From Blasia pusilla (taxonomy: Eukaryota > Marchantiophyta > Marchantiopsida > Blasiales): a stretch of DNA of 64,000 nucleotides. Below, in pieces: positions 34,263-47,425 of this stretch. The notes beneath the pieces are model-generated. The model saw only the letters and a program-made list of their open reading frames with translations, was not told where the DNA came from and did not search any database. Location of the stretch: the NCBI GenBank assembly GCA_050084515.1, contig CM114271.1, positions 28,210,001-28,274,000 of the forward strand. The letters run 5' to 3'. Position 1 is the stretch's first letter, and each line of letters opens with the position of its first letter. Both the position numbers and the translations under genes were made by a program.

Positions 34263-36400
34263 AAGCGGGGAGTACATGGCGACTGGACACATATTGAGGC
34301 CCATAATGCAAACTAGCAAGTAAAGCTTGGCTGGCTGTCTAAACACAAGTCACATGTTTTAGGATCGACCTTCTTAGAACTATTCCATCCCATTCCATCC
34401 ACCCGAGACACACCCGCAGTTTGACTCATTCACATCCCTTCAGGATGAATCGACAACCACCACTGAATCCTGGCCACATATGAGAAACTATCAAGCGTGT
34501 CGAGAATCCTTGGGAACGAAATTTGCTTTGTTTCCAAAAGCTAAAGCACAAAGTGACGAAGTCTCCGAATTTCTTCCGCTCTTTATCGAAAATCGTAGTT
34601 TTCATACTATTCTTCTTGGGACTCGAGTTTACGAGTGGTCACGGCGGGTGGCGTAATGCATTACTGAAGGAACGGCAGATTGTTAAAAGCTGAAATTTGT
34701 CACTAGCGTGGGTGGGCAGCAATTTGGCTCTCAAAATCTATCATTTTGAAGCAGATGCTTATAGGGATTCGCTTTACCAAGATTAGCGAAAAAGCGCAAT
34801 CCGCGCGAGATTAACCCCTTCCGCCTTTCTTTCTCCGATGGTTTGTAACTCTGTACAACTCGGGGGACGGTTGCAGTAAGCTAGAGTACTGCGGGTGAAA
34901 CTAGACCGTATTACCGTAAAGCGTCCCTTCATTGTCGTCACATGCCATCTCGGTCTTTCACGCTTCCACATAAGTCCAATAAAGTACTCTGAGAAAGGGA
35001 TGGACTTCCCAGTTCGGCGTCAGTGTGCACGAAATAAAGGACGCTTCCGGGAATTCCCCAGGATGAGTCCTGGACAATGACGGCTCCACCTTCACTTCAC
35101 CATCCAGTAGTATCCACACTGCGCAAGTTCACAGAGCAGCACCGCAGCCATAGTGGGCATAGTTTATCCCATCAGGCCCCACCCGCTTCGAGATGGAGAT
35201 ACCCACGAGTGATGATTCTTGCGTGAGGATGAGGTCGACACCAATCACCCCATGCCCACGGTGACACGGCTTGCTCTTCTCCCCTCTGCTCACACGCTCG
35301 AGCGGGCCAGAAAATTAACAAAAGTGAGGTCAGCAGCGCAGTAATTCTGGTGCGTGTGAACCAGATTTCATTATGGTCGGACCTAATCCCGAGGGTAATC
35401 TTTCTGGGGTTCCCTTGCTAATGTAGTCGCCTTTATTAGAAGTCAGTTTCGGACAGTCACACTTGTTATCGGATATCAGGTAACTCAGGTTGCTATAAAT
35501 TTATTTCAACCGTTAGTATCGGCAAGATATGCTTTTCGATACGGCCTCCAAAAAAGATCTGCTATCAAGGCTCCGGTCCTCCTCTCTCGCTCGCTGTCTT
35601 CCCTAAACCCTAAATGCCCCCTTCTTCTTTTGCATACTTGACTTGACTCTTTGGGTCCCTCTTTTGTTTTTCTCAAGTATTGATGTTCATCATTTGTCTT
35701 CCTCCCCCTTTGCACTTCGTAGAGCTTCCCCTCAGTTTCCTTCCAGCATCCTCTTTTGCTCATCCCCTCTTTTCTCTTCCACCAGCTTGGATTCACAGAG
35801 AGATCTGAATAAGAGTGGAAGCAGAATGTAATCACCCAGCCACAGCCTGGAATCAGAATGGGAGAACGAAACCATCCTTGCACTTGTCCTCGTCAATGAC
35901 GGCATATCGTCACGGAGCTGAATCGAGGACCCCGTGCTCCACGTCTCAACTTCCAACTCCACGATGACCCCCAAACCAAAGGCACCGGTTTTAGAAAACC
36001 CTAATCGTCGAGCTTTCTTCGTACTACCCTACCGCCCCACGTACCCGCAGTTTAATGCCTAGCGAGTACAGCACTCACCGAAGGCCTTCCCAGTCCGTAA
36101 CCGGTTGTCGCACGCTGTCGCAGTGTCGCACCTCCGGCCGGCGGGAATCCGTTCACTTCCGGGCCCCGTTGTCCCCATGTTCTGTTCCTGTTCCTACACG
36201 GTCATCGGCCTCTGTAATGGGCCGGCCTCGAGGTGCCATGTGCTCATGGACTGCTGGAGTGATCGTTTAGGCTTCGTCGCGTTGGTCCACCAGGAGCTGC
36301 TAGGTCTGACCCCGCCACGTCAACACGTGTGCGAAACAAGAATGGGGCCAGTAAGTGAGAATGGAAGGTGGAAAAATAGGGAAGAAAATAGTTGGAAATA
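34263..36400. other. No gene recognised; two teloboxes
   Basis: Perfect teloboxes AAACCCTAA at 35605-35613 and 35996-36004 on the plus strand, the first beside a CTCTCTCGCTCG pyrimidine stretch. In plants teloboxes mark 5' regions of many housekeeping genes, so a plus-strand promoter may once have existed here. The following GC-rich stretch (36055-36400) has open frames of about 70-100 codons, but no domain, and it stops at the A-rich block. Confidence 0.35.
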
Positions 36401-39400
36401 AAATGGGGGGTGACAAAAAAAGGTAGGCGGTGTATTTGTGAGAGAAGTGCAAATAGACGTTATGTAATTGTGGAAGTAGGAATGACAATTTTGTTGACGT
36501 ACCATATGGTAGTGTAATGTAAAATGTGTCATATCAGAAGAAGATTATTTAGTTGAGAACTGAAAATTGGGAAAGTTGATAGGGAATGAGAAGTGAAATA
36601 GAGGATATGAATGTACTGGATGGAATTATATGGCCTTTGAGTACACGAGCAATGAAGATCAGAAAGTTTGAAGTAGGTAGATTCAATTGGTGTCAGGGAT
36701 GGAGGTGCACAAGGTTTGAAGTCGAGTAGGAATTTGAAATCTGACCCTAAACAAAAAAAAAATTGATAGTGTGTCTTTTCTATTTCTCTTGTATGATAAT
36801 CTAGTTCGCATTTGTCATAAGTAATTTGAGCGATTTGTAGGAGTTCCATATGTTAAATGCAAAGTGTGCGATTAGTGAAAAAGAAATTGTGATGAGAGCA
36901 TACGCGTAGATATTTTGTGTTTGTGTGAACATACTTAAATACAGGAAAGTTGAAAGTAAGAGACAACACAAGAGACTTAGAGTGAGGTTTTCAGAATGCA
37001 CATAGAAGATAAAAGAAGTTGCAAAGATTATATGTAGATGGATAAGTAATGTATGTGAAAATGAATGAAAAGGAAGGATGGTAAGCAGTTGAATCATCAT
37101 ATAATTTGATGTAGAGTAGTTTACACAAATTACTATCAAAATGTTTGCATAAATTGAGTGAACATAGAAAGATGGAAAGGAGATGGACAACCATGAAAAA
37201 ACAACATGCAAAGTAGTAAAAATCAAGTGCAATGAGAGACATCCTTTAGAAAATTGAAATACATACGTAATTAACTCAGCCAAAAATAAACTAATAGTAG
37301 AAAAGAAGAGAGACACCGAAGCTACTATCAAAATGGTTGCATAAATTGATTGAACATGGAAACATTGAAAGCAGATGGATAACCATGAAGAAAAACATGC
37401 AAAGTACTTAACTGACATTATCTACTAAACTGAAATACATGAGTAAGAGAACTTATGAAGCAATAAGTTAATTGTAGAAAAGCATAGAGACACATTGAAT
37501 TATGCAATCGAGCAAAAGGACTAGAAAGTGTATAGTGAAAATACAAAAATAAATGTCATGCTGTATTCACTACTGGAAGTGTGTCATGATAGTAAAATTA
37601 ACATGAAAGTAGTGTTAATGCCAAAGTTGATAGAGTGAAATTTGGTTCTATCACTCACATTACGGTAGTTTATGGCATGAAAGAACAAAACTTGAGAACC
37701 ATATGATAGTAACAAATCCTATCACTATCCGAGTAGTGCCTGAATTATATTAGCCTGCAGTTGAAGCTTTGGGTTGCCAACAATCATAGGCTACACATCT
37801 TTCACGAAGTCCTTGAAGTAGGAACTTCCATCCTTTAACTTCTCAGAATAGTAGTTAATGTGCTCGTTTTGCTTGTCAATCTCTTCATACAGAGATGAAG
37901 CAAGATCTTCATGTAACCTTAACTATATCTCCAAATTTCCAATTTGAGATTCAGCTTCATAGAGTCTTGACTCAATTTCTTCATGGATTTCCATTGGAAC
38001 AAAGTTGGTTTAGTGTTTAGTAGCACGACTAGTGGAAGTACTACCATGGCGAGCTCTCCTAAATGGTCTCCTGCAGCGAACCTGTAAACATCATAGGCGT
38101 TGAAGGGAAATGAGCGAAAGAAAGTGTAGGTGAAAGTGACAAAAACATAAAACAAAGTGGTGGTGAAAAGGGTGGAGGGGGATGGGGTTGTATCATCATC
38201 AAAATGTGTAGGTGTAATGAAATCCAATTTAGATAATGGAAGAGAGTGTGGTATGTTGATATCATAAGTAGCTTATGAGAGAAAAAATTGATGTGCATAA
38301 AAATGAGATCCACAACAATACATTAGAAGAAAATATTTGAGTAAGTAGCCATGGTGTAAGTGAAAATTGTGAGATTTTCAAAATTTATATGAAAAGTGTG
38401 GGGGAAAAAAAACAACGTAGATTAAAAGCTACAATCTGAAATGGCCGAGATATAGCACACTGAAGTGTAAAGAAGTAGTGCATGAGCCTGCACAGAAGGA
38501 GACAAAATTACAGAGTATAGTGTAAAGTAGATTATGAAAACACGAAGATAATGGAAATGGTAGGAGTGATATCTTATGAAAATGCTAGATAATAATAGAT
38601 GGAGAGGAAAGTGTTGTACATGATAATTTCATGCACACTTATGCTTTCCTGGCCAGTTGACCAGATCGGTATCAATGTATGGATTGATTTCATGGTTGTG
38701 TGAAGAATGTAAGTCAAAATCTAGAAGGATTGGAATTGTGTTTGTCTTGCAGGAATCTATAGTTGTGACTGGGAGATGTGGTAGATCACCATTACTCTTT
38801 GCCAATTTCATGTGTGTGATTGAGTAGATGGGAGGCCTTGACTCAAGTGAGCTTAATTAGCATATGCAACAATAAACGGAACTCGCGTGTGAGTGGTCTC
38901 AACTGATCTAGCTTAATTACGCCTGATGCAAGAGAGAAAAGTTTGTTCGTCTCAGTACAAGTTAGAGAAGTCTCCTTATAGTCAATCTTTTTAAACGTAA
39001 GTGCTTCCTTCTAGAGACCTACAATGCAAGAAGATTATGTTAGTAGATGGAGAAACAAAGACAAATGTTGTGTCTTAATGAAGTGTACATTGCAAATAAT
39101 AGAAATCAATGAGTAGGTAAAGGGGAAATACTTGAGGCAAGGGCGGCTTTATTATGCATCTTGAACTTGTGATTTGAATCCTGGTCTTGGGCGATAATTG
39201 TCTGGACTTTCATGATAGTGACCCCATTTTCCTGAAAAGCGGGAACATGACTGAGGTTGTCACAAAACCTCATGTGGTTCCCACTTGGTTGGACGAAGCG
39301 TGGTGCTTGTACTTTTGGTATATGCTTGATGTCGTTAAGGATCATGGAGGAAAAATCCATATAGCTTGTAGGAACCCGTTGGGTGAGAGTTAGAAATAGT

Positions 39401-39999
39401 AAGGTAGGAAAATATACTTAGCTTTGAGAGTAAGTTGAATTTACATGTGAAGGAGGTGGTGCAAAATCAGCATGATAAGGTGGAGAGAAGCTAGGCTCAT
39501 TCTCATGGGTCGGCAAGGTACTTATATCGGATTTCTGAATTTTCTCCATGTAAGACAAACTCTGGTTTGGAGCTGCTCCTCCAATGACTTTCTTACACCT
39601 GGACCTTGTGGTACTATCACTTGAAGCCATTCTGGAATATGAATACAATTATAGTGAAAGTAGTAAGTGCAACTCAAACTTGTTGTCCATATGTAATAAA
39701 ATCAAAAGATTGCACGATATCTAGTATCCTCCATTGACTTCTAGTGCACATCCATGAGAGCATGCAATACACCATAGTTGGTGCGAAAGCAACTTTGATA
39801 ACTAGAAGGCATTTTCATGTGTAGTTGAACCCTGACTTTTATGGGTATTCAGTGCATACCCACGAGACAAGGGAACAAAAAATTTAGTACTTTTGGTTTG
39901 AACTATATCGAAGAATATAATAGTTTGATCTAGTGATGTCTATAGTGTGAGCTGAGGAACATATGCGGACAAAAATAATAGAAACTTCATCATTTAGCA
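36401..39999 (-). other. A-rich block, probably Helitron-derived
   Basis: The plus strand is A/G-rich and T-poor in long stretches. Minus-strand open pieces at 39648-39418, 39360-39106 and 38811-38629 have protein-like composition ('DIKHIPKVQAPRFVQPSGNH', 'FQENGVTIMKVQTIIAQD') but I recognise no family. They lie downstream, on the same strand, of the helicase remnant, so they may be remains of accessory Helitron coding sequence such as an RPA-like protein. Long low-complexity frames at 36801-37418 (minus) and 38059-38313 (minus) reflect composition only. Confidence 0.3.
37131..37512. repeat. ~192-bp tandem duplication
   Basis: TACTATCAAAATG.TTGCATAA starts unit 1 at 37131 and unit 2 at 37323. 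Both units continue in parallel through ACCATGAA..AA..ACATGCAAAGTA, GAAATACAT, and TAGAAAAG.A.AGAGACAC. Diverged, non-coding. Confidence 0.75.
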
Positions 40000-40680
40000 G
40001 CATGCACTTTCAAGTTTATTTTGGGAGTAAGCATTACCTTGCAACCTACTGCAACAAAGGGTATCTCATGAAAATTAGGATCTTGCAACCAGTCTAGGAA
40101 ATCAAGAGATGCAGGTGCTTCTGATAAGATCTAAATGTTAATTATAAAAGCATTTCCAAATAGTCATCATAGGGTTTTGATTATTGAACGAGTGAACATC
40201 AAATCAGTGAAATATTATGCTGGTGTCATTTGTAATAAAATCTACTACATTGTCTTATGTAACAAAACAGTCTTTAAGGCAACCATGAATTTCTTGATTA
40301 GAAGGTAATATGGTTCTAATAGTAGTAAGAAACATTAGGTGTCGTAAATCATCTTAATGTCTCATAGGGGTAGTTAATTCATATGTTGTGGCATCTTGTA
40401 AGAACATAAATGATGACAAGTGGCAAATATGACAAATATCATGGAAATCTATGGGCACACATAAGGGGAAGCTGACACATATCACCAACAAGGATGAAAA
40501 TCTTGGAAGAAAATGGCTTATTCCCTTTGCATGGACTACATTCATTCAATCTCATGACTATAATCTGAAGAAGGCGTGGTGTTAACATTGAATATTCATC
40601 AATGATGATAACATTGGCTTTCTGAAGTTTCATCTAACTATCTAATGTAACTTAAAGTTGAGAAATATCGCCAAGAACTA
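40000..40680 (-). pseudogene. PIF1/Helitron-type helicase remnant
   Basis: Minus-strand reading starts at the LTR boundary: 'GDISQL*VTLDS*MKLQKANV', then Walker B IDEYSM (40586-40603), 'LTPRLLQIIVMRLNE', motif III 'ILVGDMCQLP' (about 40468-40497), then after a frame change 'LSSFMFLQDATTYELTTPMRH', 'DDLRHLMFLTTIRTILPSNQEIHGCLKDCFVT' region (40257-40350), decaying toward 40000. This is the helicase domain of plant Helitrons, which unwinds DNA during rolling-circle transposition. The N-terminal part with Walker A and the Rep nuclease is missing: the frame is cut at 40681 where an LTR-like repeat begins. Several stops; dead. Confidence 0.75.
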
Positions 40681-40964
40681 TGTCATGTCTTTTAGGATAG
40701 ATCGGTGAGATCTAGTAGAGAGCCTTCGCGGATAGTGTGTGAGAAAACAGAAAGTAACGAAATCACTGAAATCTTTACAAAACTTAGAGATACAAAGTGG
40801 CCTAGTCCGTCCGTGCGCTCACAGGAGAGCTTCAATGGAACCTGAACTGGGAGATAACTCGACATACGAGAATGCGCTACCGCTGCGGCTCCCGACTATT
40901 TGACTACTCGGGAAAACTAGGGTTTTTACCTATTTTTCTTCGTTTCTATTAATAGAAAATTTTG

Positions 40965-41009
40965 CCCTATATTGCACCAGGGTGCCCCGCACCCTGATGC
41001 AATATAGGG
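40965..41009. repeat. Hairpin, 21-bp arms with one mismatch, 3-nt loop
   Basis: Arms 40965-40985 and 40989-41009 around CCC; only one position mismatches. It lies within the segment that interrupts LTR copy 4, beside a telobox-like TAGGGTTT at about 40918, so it may belong to a separate small insertion. Confidence 0.85.
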
Positions 41010-41513
41010 TTAGATAAACCTAGTAACGCTACTCCTAAAACCACCTACGTCATATTATTATGACTCCTTCGACGTCTAAGTCGGAACCATCAATCTAGGC
41101 TTCTCCTCATACAAGGGGGCCGATCAGATTAATGGTGCTTAGAGAAGTGGATGTTGAGAATCCAACATAGTGCAGGATAGTCTCAAGAGGTCGAGGATGA
41201 TCTAGTAAGGCTACGGATAACCTGAGAGAGCAGGTTTCCCCTTTGTTTTAGCTCATTTGGAGCCATATAGACAAACTTATTATTTCTGGTAAGTTTCCAT
41301 TTTGATTATAGTTGACTTTCCACTTTGGTAAGAGGCCATTTACCCGCTACATCAGGTCAAGAGCCAAGGAGGTGATCTGCAATCATAGGTTATTGTGGAA
41401 AGAGCTTCGGAGAGGAAAGGGAGTATACCTCCAAGAGAGAGATCTTGAGAGCTCATTCTCTCTTTGTAAATCAAGCACATCTCTCCATCAACATGGTCTC
41501 ACATATATACACA

Positions 41514-42604
<1,091 letters not shown>

Positions 42605-43171
42605 GAGTAGGCATACGACACTCTCTCTTAGAGGTAAACCCCCTTCCCTCTCCCAAAATATCTCCACGGTAACATATGCTCACACGTCACTTCCTTGGCT
42701 CTTTATGTGATATAGCGGGTCAAGGGCCACTTCCCGAATTGAAAAGTTAACCATACACAAAATGGAAACTTTAAAAAAATAGTAAGTGTCTCTACATGGC
42801 TCCAAATGAGCCGAAACGAAGGGGAGACCACCTCTCTCACATTATCCGTGGCCTGAGTAGGTCATCATCCACCTCTTAATTTCCCATTTTTAGTATAGTT
42901 GTCTTTCTACTTTGGGAAATGGCCCTTGATCCGCTACATCAGGTCAAGAGCCAAGGAGGTGACCTACGAGCATAGGTTATCTTGGAGAGAGCTTAGGAGA
43001 GGGAAGGGGATATACCTCCAAGAGAGAGAGAGCTTGAGAGCTCATTCTCTCTTTATTGAACTTCTTGGGATGAGGTGCCGGAGTCACGGTCCTCCTTGCC
43101 TTGTGTGTGTAACCCAAGCCTCTCATTAGGAGAGTGGGTTTGGTTTGACATGAGAGTGGGTTTGGTTTGAC

Positions 43172-43232
<61 letters not shown>

Positions 43233-43590
43233 TGTGCACATTTGTGAGATCTTGTTGATGGAGAGATCTACTTGATTTATAAAGGGAGAATGAATATTTG
43301 AGGGCTACAATGGAGGAGCTCGCTGGCTTCTTGATGTGGTTGCAGGTTGGGGATTGTGTACTCCGTTCATCAGATCATGGGAGTGTTAATAGGAGCGAGA
43401 GTTTTTTTATTTTTGTGCTTTGTTTTACTGGTGTTTTGTACAAACAAGTGGCGCGTGGAAGCGCTACCAATTTTTGGTAGAGATCGAGTATGGGGGCAGG
43501 TTGCTCCATACCGATGCTCTCAAGAGCACCTTGTAGCTCTATGGTTTCTATTTTTAAAGGTTTCCAATTTTCTTTGGGAGAAATCAACAT
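42605..43590. repeat. Back-to-back LTR-like cores (copies 5 minus, 6 plus)
   Basis: 42605-42873 is the core in reverse orientation (compare 51960-52200); 42874-43590 is a plus-oriented copy starting part-way into the core and extending into the downstream portion: CCAAGGAGGTGACC, TATACCTCCAAGAGAG, a 22-bp tandem (43130-43151, 43152-43173), (GA)n 43174-43226, then a tail through 'GGTTGCAGGTTGGGGA', GCTCTCAAGAGCACC and GGGAGAAATCAA. The tail is shared with the reverse copy at 61262-61560. Copies 5 and 6 meet tail-to-head around 42873. Confidence 0.65.
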
Positions 43591-44689
43591 TGCAACGCTA
43601 CTCAATTTTGTTCGGAGTGAAGACTTTGGGCTGCCCAACAATCCTTGTGAATTTTTGCAGGAAGGTTTAATGGAGAAATTAAACCGATTTGACGCAGATG
43701 TAGATCAGGAAGGTATGCACATTTTCAAAGAAATGAAATGTGATTTTAGCATCTAAGCACAAATTTGTGATAAATTTTGCAAGGCTGCCATAGCCACCAC
43801 CTTGGGAAGAGTGAAATTTCAAAATTCTTTTGGTGAATCCTTATTGAGAGGTAGAAAAAGTGAAAACCATGTTTATTTAGAGGGTAATCAAGTGACTTGT
43901 GTTATTTAAGACGGAAAGAGAGTGAAAAATTATCTTTGGGTTGTTGCCCTATATTTGGGGGAGGGGCTAGTGGAAAATCCAAGTTGAGGCAACTTGGGAG
44001 GGTTGATCCGTAGCTGGCGGGGGGATGTTCTAGTAGAATTCCAGAAAGAAAATTTGAGAAGAGATTATTACACATTCGAGGGCCCATCGAGTTTAGGCCC
44101 GTGGAATAGTGTGTCATGCTATCGGGCCAAGTCAAGGAGGAAGGGTCCACCGTAGACTGCAGTCTTTCGCTGTCAGGGCCGGCCGTTGGTTCCCTACCGC
44201 TCTACGTCAAAGGTCCGTCTCCGTTTGAAGCATACCATTTTCTTCCATGTTTTCAGCTATGCCACCACAGCCCGACCCTGAACTTCCTGCAACTAGCCCC
44301 GCGGCTGCCCTATTTCCGTTCCAATTTGTTCTGACCTTGCCTTACAACCAGATATTCTCCGTCGGGTTTCTTTGTGCAGTCCGCCAAAGCCATCATAGGC
44401 TACCGCAACCTTAGCTCCCTTGTCTCCGACTGTTGCAACCCATGACTCCCCTATCTTTGGCCATCCCGGTAACTGCCTGCGTCCAACCGTCCAGAGTTCC
44501 GATGCGAGAGTCGCGACTTCGCCGCCCCGAGTGTTGACTCTTGGCTTTATGCCTCTCGGCACACAGCCAATGACTCTGGGCTCAATCGCGACCGAGCATA
44601 TCAGACCTACGTCAATTCGGTGGCCTCTGTCCATGACGTCAACGACCGGCCTATGTCATTCCTCCACCGTCAAAAATAGGATTATGGGT
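43591..44689. other. Unique segment between LTR-like repeat and B1 leader
   Basis: Not shared with the other copies. 44150-44690 is GC-richer with open frames of about 70-113 codons on both strands and no recognised domain. In B2, B3 and the 53.9-54.1 kb fragment, the sequence at this position is different in each case. Confidence 0.45.
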
Positions 44690-46320
44690 CAATTGTTGAG
44701 GAGCAACATCGACATTTGTTCATGTTACCTATTGTGATCTTTTTCCTTGCACTTGTGAGGGAATTCCGAGTATTTGGTAGTTATTTGGGGAAATTGGGTT
44801 TCTTGCAGATGCTAAGAGCGTAGTTGATGTATGGATTTAGGGGACATAGACGTATGTGGGATGTCTAGAGTTGAGGGGATGTTCTGTCGATGAGATAAAA
44901 GATCAGTCAATTTGTCATACCACGCCGCTTGTTGTCGCACGGTACACGTCTCAGTGAGAGGGAATGTAGATTGAGTGTCGCATGTTTGGGTTAAGTGATT
45001 GAGAGATTACTCGTGAGATGGGCACGAGGATCATCATGGCATCCTTTCGAGACTTTGAGAGGCGAGGTGGTGAACCTAAGAGTAGCTCTAGAGGATTTAA
45101 GCGGAGTGGGGTGAGGTTTCAAGGGTTGGTCTCTACCTGAGGGACCACCTCAACCTCCTTCTATGTCGTCCTTAGACGTGGGGGAGGGCGTAGAGGAGTT
45201 TCTTAGTGATTCATTGCACACAATGAGTGATCCTACCACTCACTGAGGGGTAGAAAACACGTAGATTTTCGGATTTTGTAGGCACGATAGAGTTGCACGA
45301 CTTTATTGCGGAGTTTAGGAGTTGGTGTGATTCACAACGGGCTAGGAACTCCAAAGATTTAACTCAATCCGTTCACAACATGGAACGGAATGTTCCATCA
45401 TTTAGAGGAGACTCCCATGGACGATTATCATGAGTTTTCTCAGAGATATGCCCATGAGATTGAGGCATGGAAACTCTACTATGACCTACACTATGTATTA
45501 TGAACGAAGCCATTTCTAGATGAAGGGGAGGAGCTAGAAGAGGCTACTTCCTCTTCCACCTGTCATGTGCTAGGAGGGGTTACGCGGACTGGAGCGGTCG
45601 CATCGTCCAATTGAGTTTGTCATAGGTTCAACCCCGTGGTTGAGTTCTTTGCGGAGTTGCAGTGGAACGACCAAGGGGTGAGGACGGAGAAGTTGTGGAG
45701 CATCCACGACTTCAATAGGCGCATGCATTGGTGAGAGTTTATGGGAGGCATTTACTTGCCAGCGTTGGCTGATTAGTGTCACTCAAGGAGTGATAGAGTC
45801 CCAAGATATCCAGACATGGTACGCGATGCTAGACCAAGACGTGCAAAAATTGGTGAGGGATGCGGTCCTGCTAATACACACCTTATCTATGTTAAGAAAT
45901 GGTTTTTGAGACCGCGGAGTGTGTTGAGCGCAATATGGATGAGGAGAGCGTAGCAATCATGGGTCACATCGGAGAGAAGTCACGATTTCCTGCACCACCA
46001 ATGCAACAATGTCAATTTGAGGAGAGGACTGTGGCACCACAAGCTCAAGGAGGATATTGGGATCTTGCGCCACCGAGACTTGCGCCATCATACGTGGCTC
46101 AGCGTTAGCCGCCAAGGATTATTTGTTGGGCATATGGTGGAGCTCATCACCAGCGGGATTGCACCCATCATAGTAGTGGATGTGTGACTTAGCCTGAAGG
46201 AGGAGATGGGTCCGCACCATGAGTTTATCAGTGTGACCATTGTCAATGGTATGGTCATACACATGCGCAGTGTTTAAGCCAATACCCTGAGTTACACCCC
46301 AATCGAGGGCTAGAGAGGGC
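44690..46320 (+). pseudogene. Element B1 leader and gag
   Basis: Leader 44690-45270 (TGAGGAGCAACATCGACA..., GGGATGTCTAGAGTTGAGG, ACCACGCCGCTTGTTGTCGC) matches B2 48526-49125. Gag then reads in pieces: 'TIELHDFIAEFRSWCDSQRARNS' pattern (about 45285-45355), 'DDYHEFSQRYAHEI' (about 45420-45470), 'SMLRNGF..AECVERNMDEESVA' (about 45880-45960), and an intact CCHC knuckle CDHCQWYGHTHAQC (about 46228-46275), which would bind the element RNA. Several stops and frame changes. Confidence 0.7.
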
Positions 46321-47425
46321 ACCTGAGCGAGTTGGCATTCTAGGTGGGTCTAGAGGTCATGCGCCAGATGGTCTCGTTGGGGGATGAGGAGTTGGATTTC
46401 CCCGAGTGGAGTTTCCCGTGGATGAGGTAGAGGTCTATCACCTAGACGCGTCGAGGGAGACGTCGGGTGTGAAGCTCAGATGGCTGCTCCGATACAGCAA
46501 ATTCCCCTAAGGCATTGAGGTTACCCGATGTCGGATAAGTGGCATTGATGTTTGATGGAGTAGCCAGAGACATGGAGGATCCTCTACAGCTCGAGGCATC
46601 CTTTGTTGCTACGCTTGGAGCAACTAAAGAGTTGGATCCACATAGAGGGAAGGCCATGAAACAAACTAGGATTCCTTAGTCTTTTACTTTGTTCGAGGTG
46701 ATGAGGACTTATTGATGGGTCCTGATCATAATTCCCGGAGAGCTCATGTTGTTGGTATGCAAGCACGGAGTGGGATAGGAGAAGTAAGTGCGACAACTCC
46801 TAGTGCTAGTGCTCAAATGGAGCCCATGTCGAGTATGCTATTGGGGATGGCCACTACAATGTACCGCGCCCCATTATTTTCTGCTTCCAATGTTATGATG
46901 TTGGGAGGTACGCCCGTTGAGGTTTTCCGGTTGGCTGTTGCGCTATATGCACGTGGAGTTGGTGTTCTTGTGTCATGATTAGAGTTGATCACAGATGAGG
47001 TGGTGGACCTGCCCTTGGAACTTGTGCTCGGGCCGTCCACCTCAGATTCATGGCATGCTGTGACTGCCAGGATGGCAAAGATGCCCTCTAGACCCGCGAT
47101 AGAGCTCGTCATGATGTTGCAAGGAGTTGATTTTCTGGATAATTGAGGAGAGGTATTCCATATGGTTAGTCTAGGAGATACACTTTTTTTCCCCCATCGC
47201 ATCTTGATGGATTTTGAAGTGCAACCCCTGATGTTGGGGAAAGTAGCATTTACAGGGTTGGGCCTAATGGGGACCGATGTGGAGCGTTGCCCATTCAGGA
47301 TACAAACATCCTTGGATGGAGTGAATAGGACGCAATTTTGTCAGCGGACAAGAGGTCGTGGTAAGGATTCTTCCAGGATATCCATCAAATAAACCCATGG
47401 TACTAGCCAAGGCGATAGTGATTGA
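46321..47425 (+). pseudogene. Element B1 gag-protease linker and protease
   Basis: 'GPDHNSRRAHVVGMQARS' (46715-46770) and 'STMLLGMATTMYRAPLFSAS' region (46820-46890) match the linker of B2 and B3. The protease active site at about 47205-47245 reads LMDFEVQPLMLGK, so the Asp-Ser-Gly triad of B2 has become Asp-Phe-Glu. The protease ends at about 47425 ('VLAKAIVIDA'), where the frame passes directly into the middle of reverse transcriptase; the DNA methyltransferase-like region and RT start are deleted. Confidence 0.65.

Noticed and set aside
36801-37418. 205-codon minus-strand open frame with many hydrophobic residues
   Set aside because: The composition comes from the A-rich plus strand, it contains the 192-bp tandem duplication, and no domain or stable membrane-protein pattern is seen.
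37131-37512. Possible CRISPR-like repeat pair
   Set aside because: Only two diverged 192-bp units, no short direct repeats with unique spacers; the window is eukaryotic.
44293-44737. 105-113-codon open frames in both directions upstream of B1
   Set aside because: GC-rich unique segment without domain; antisense frames equally long.
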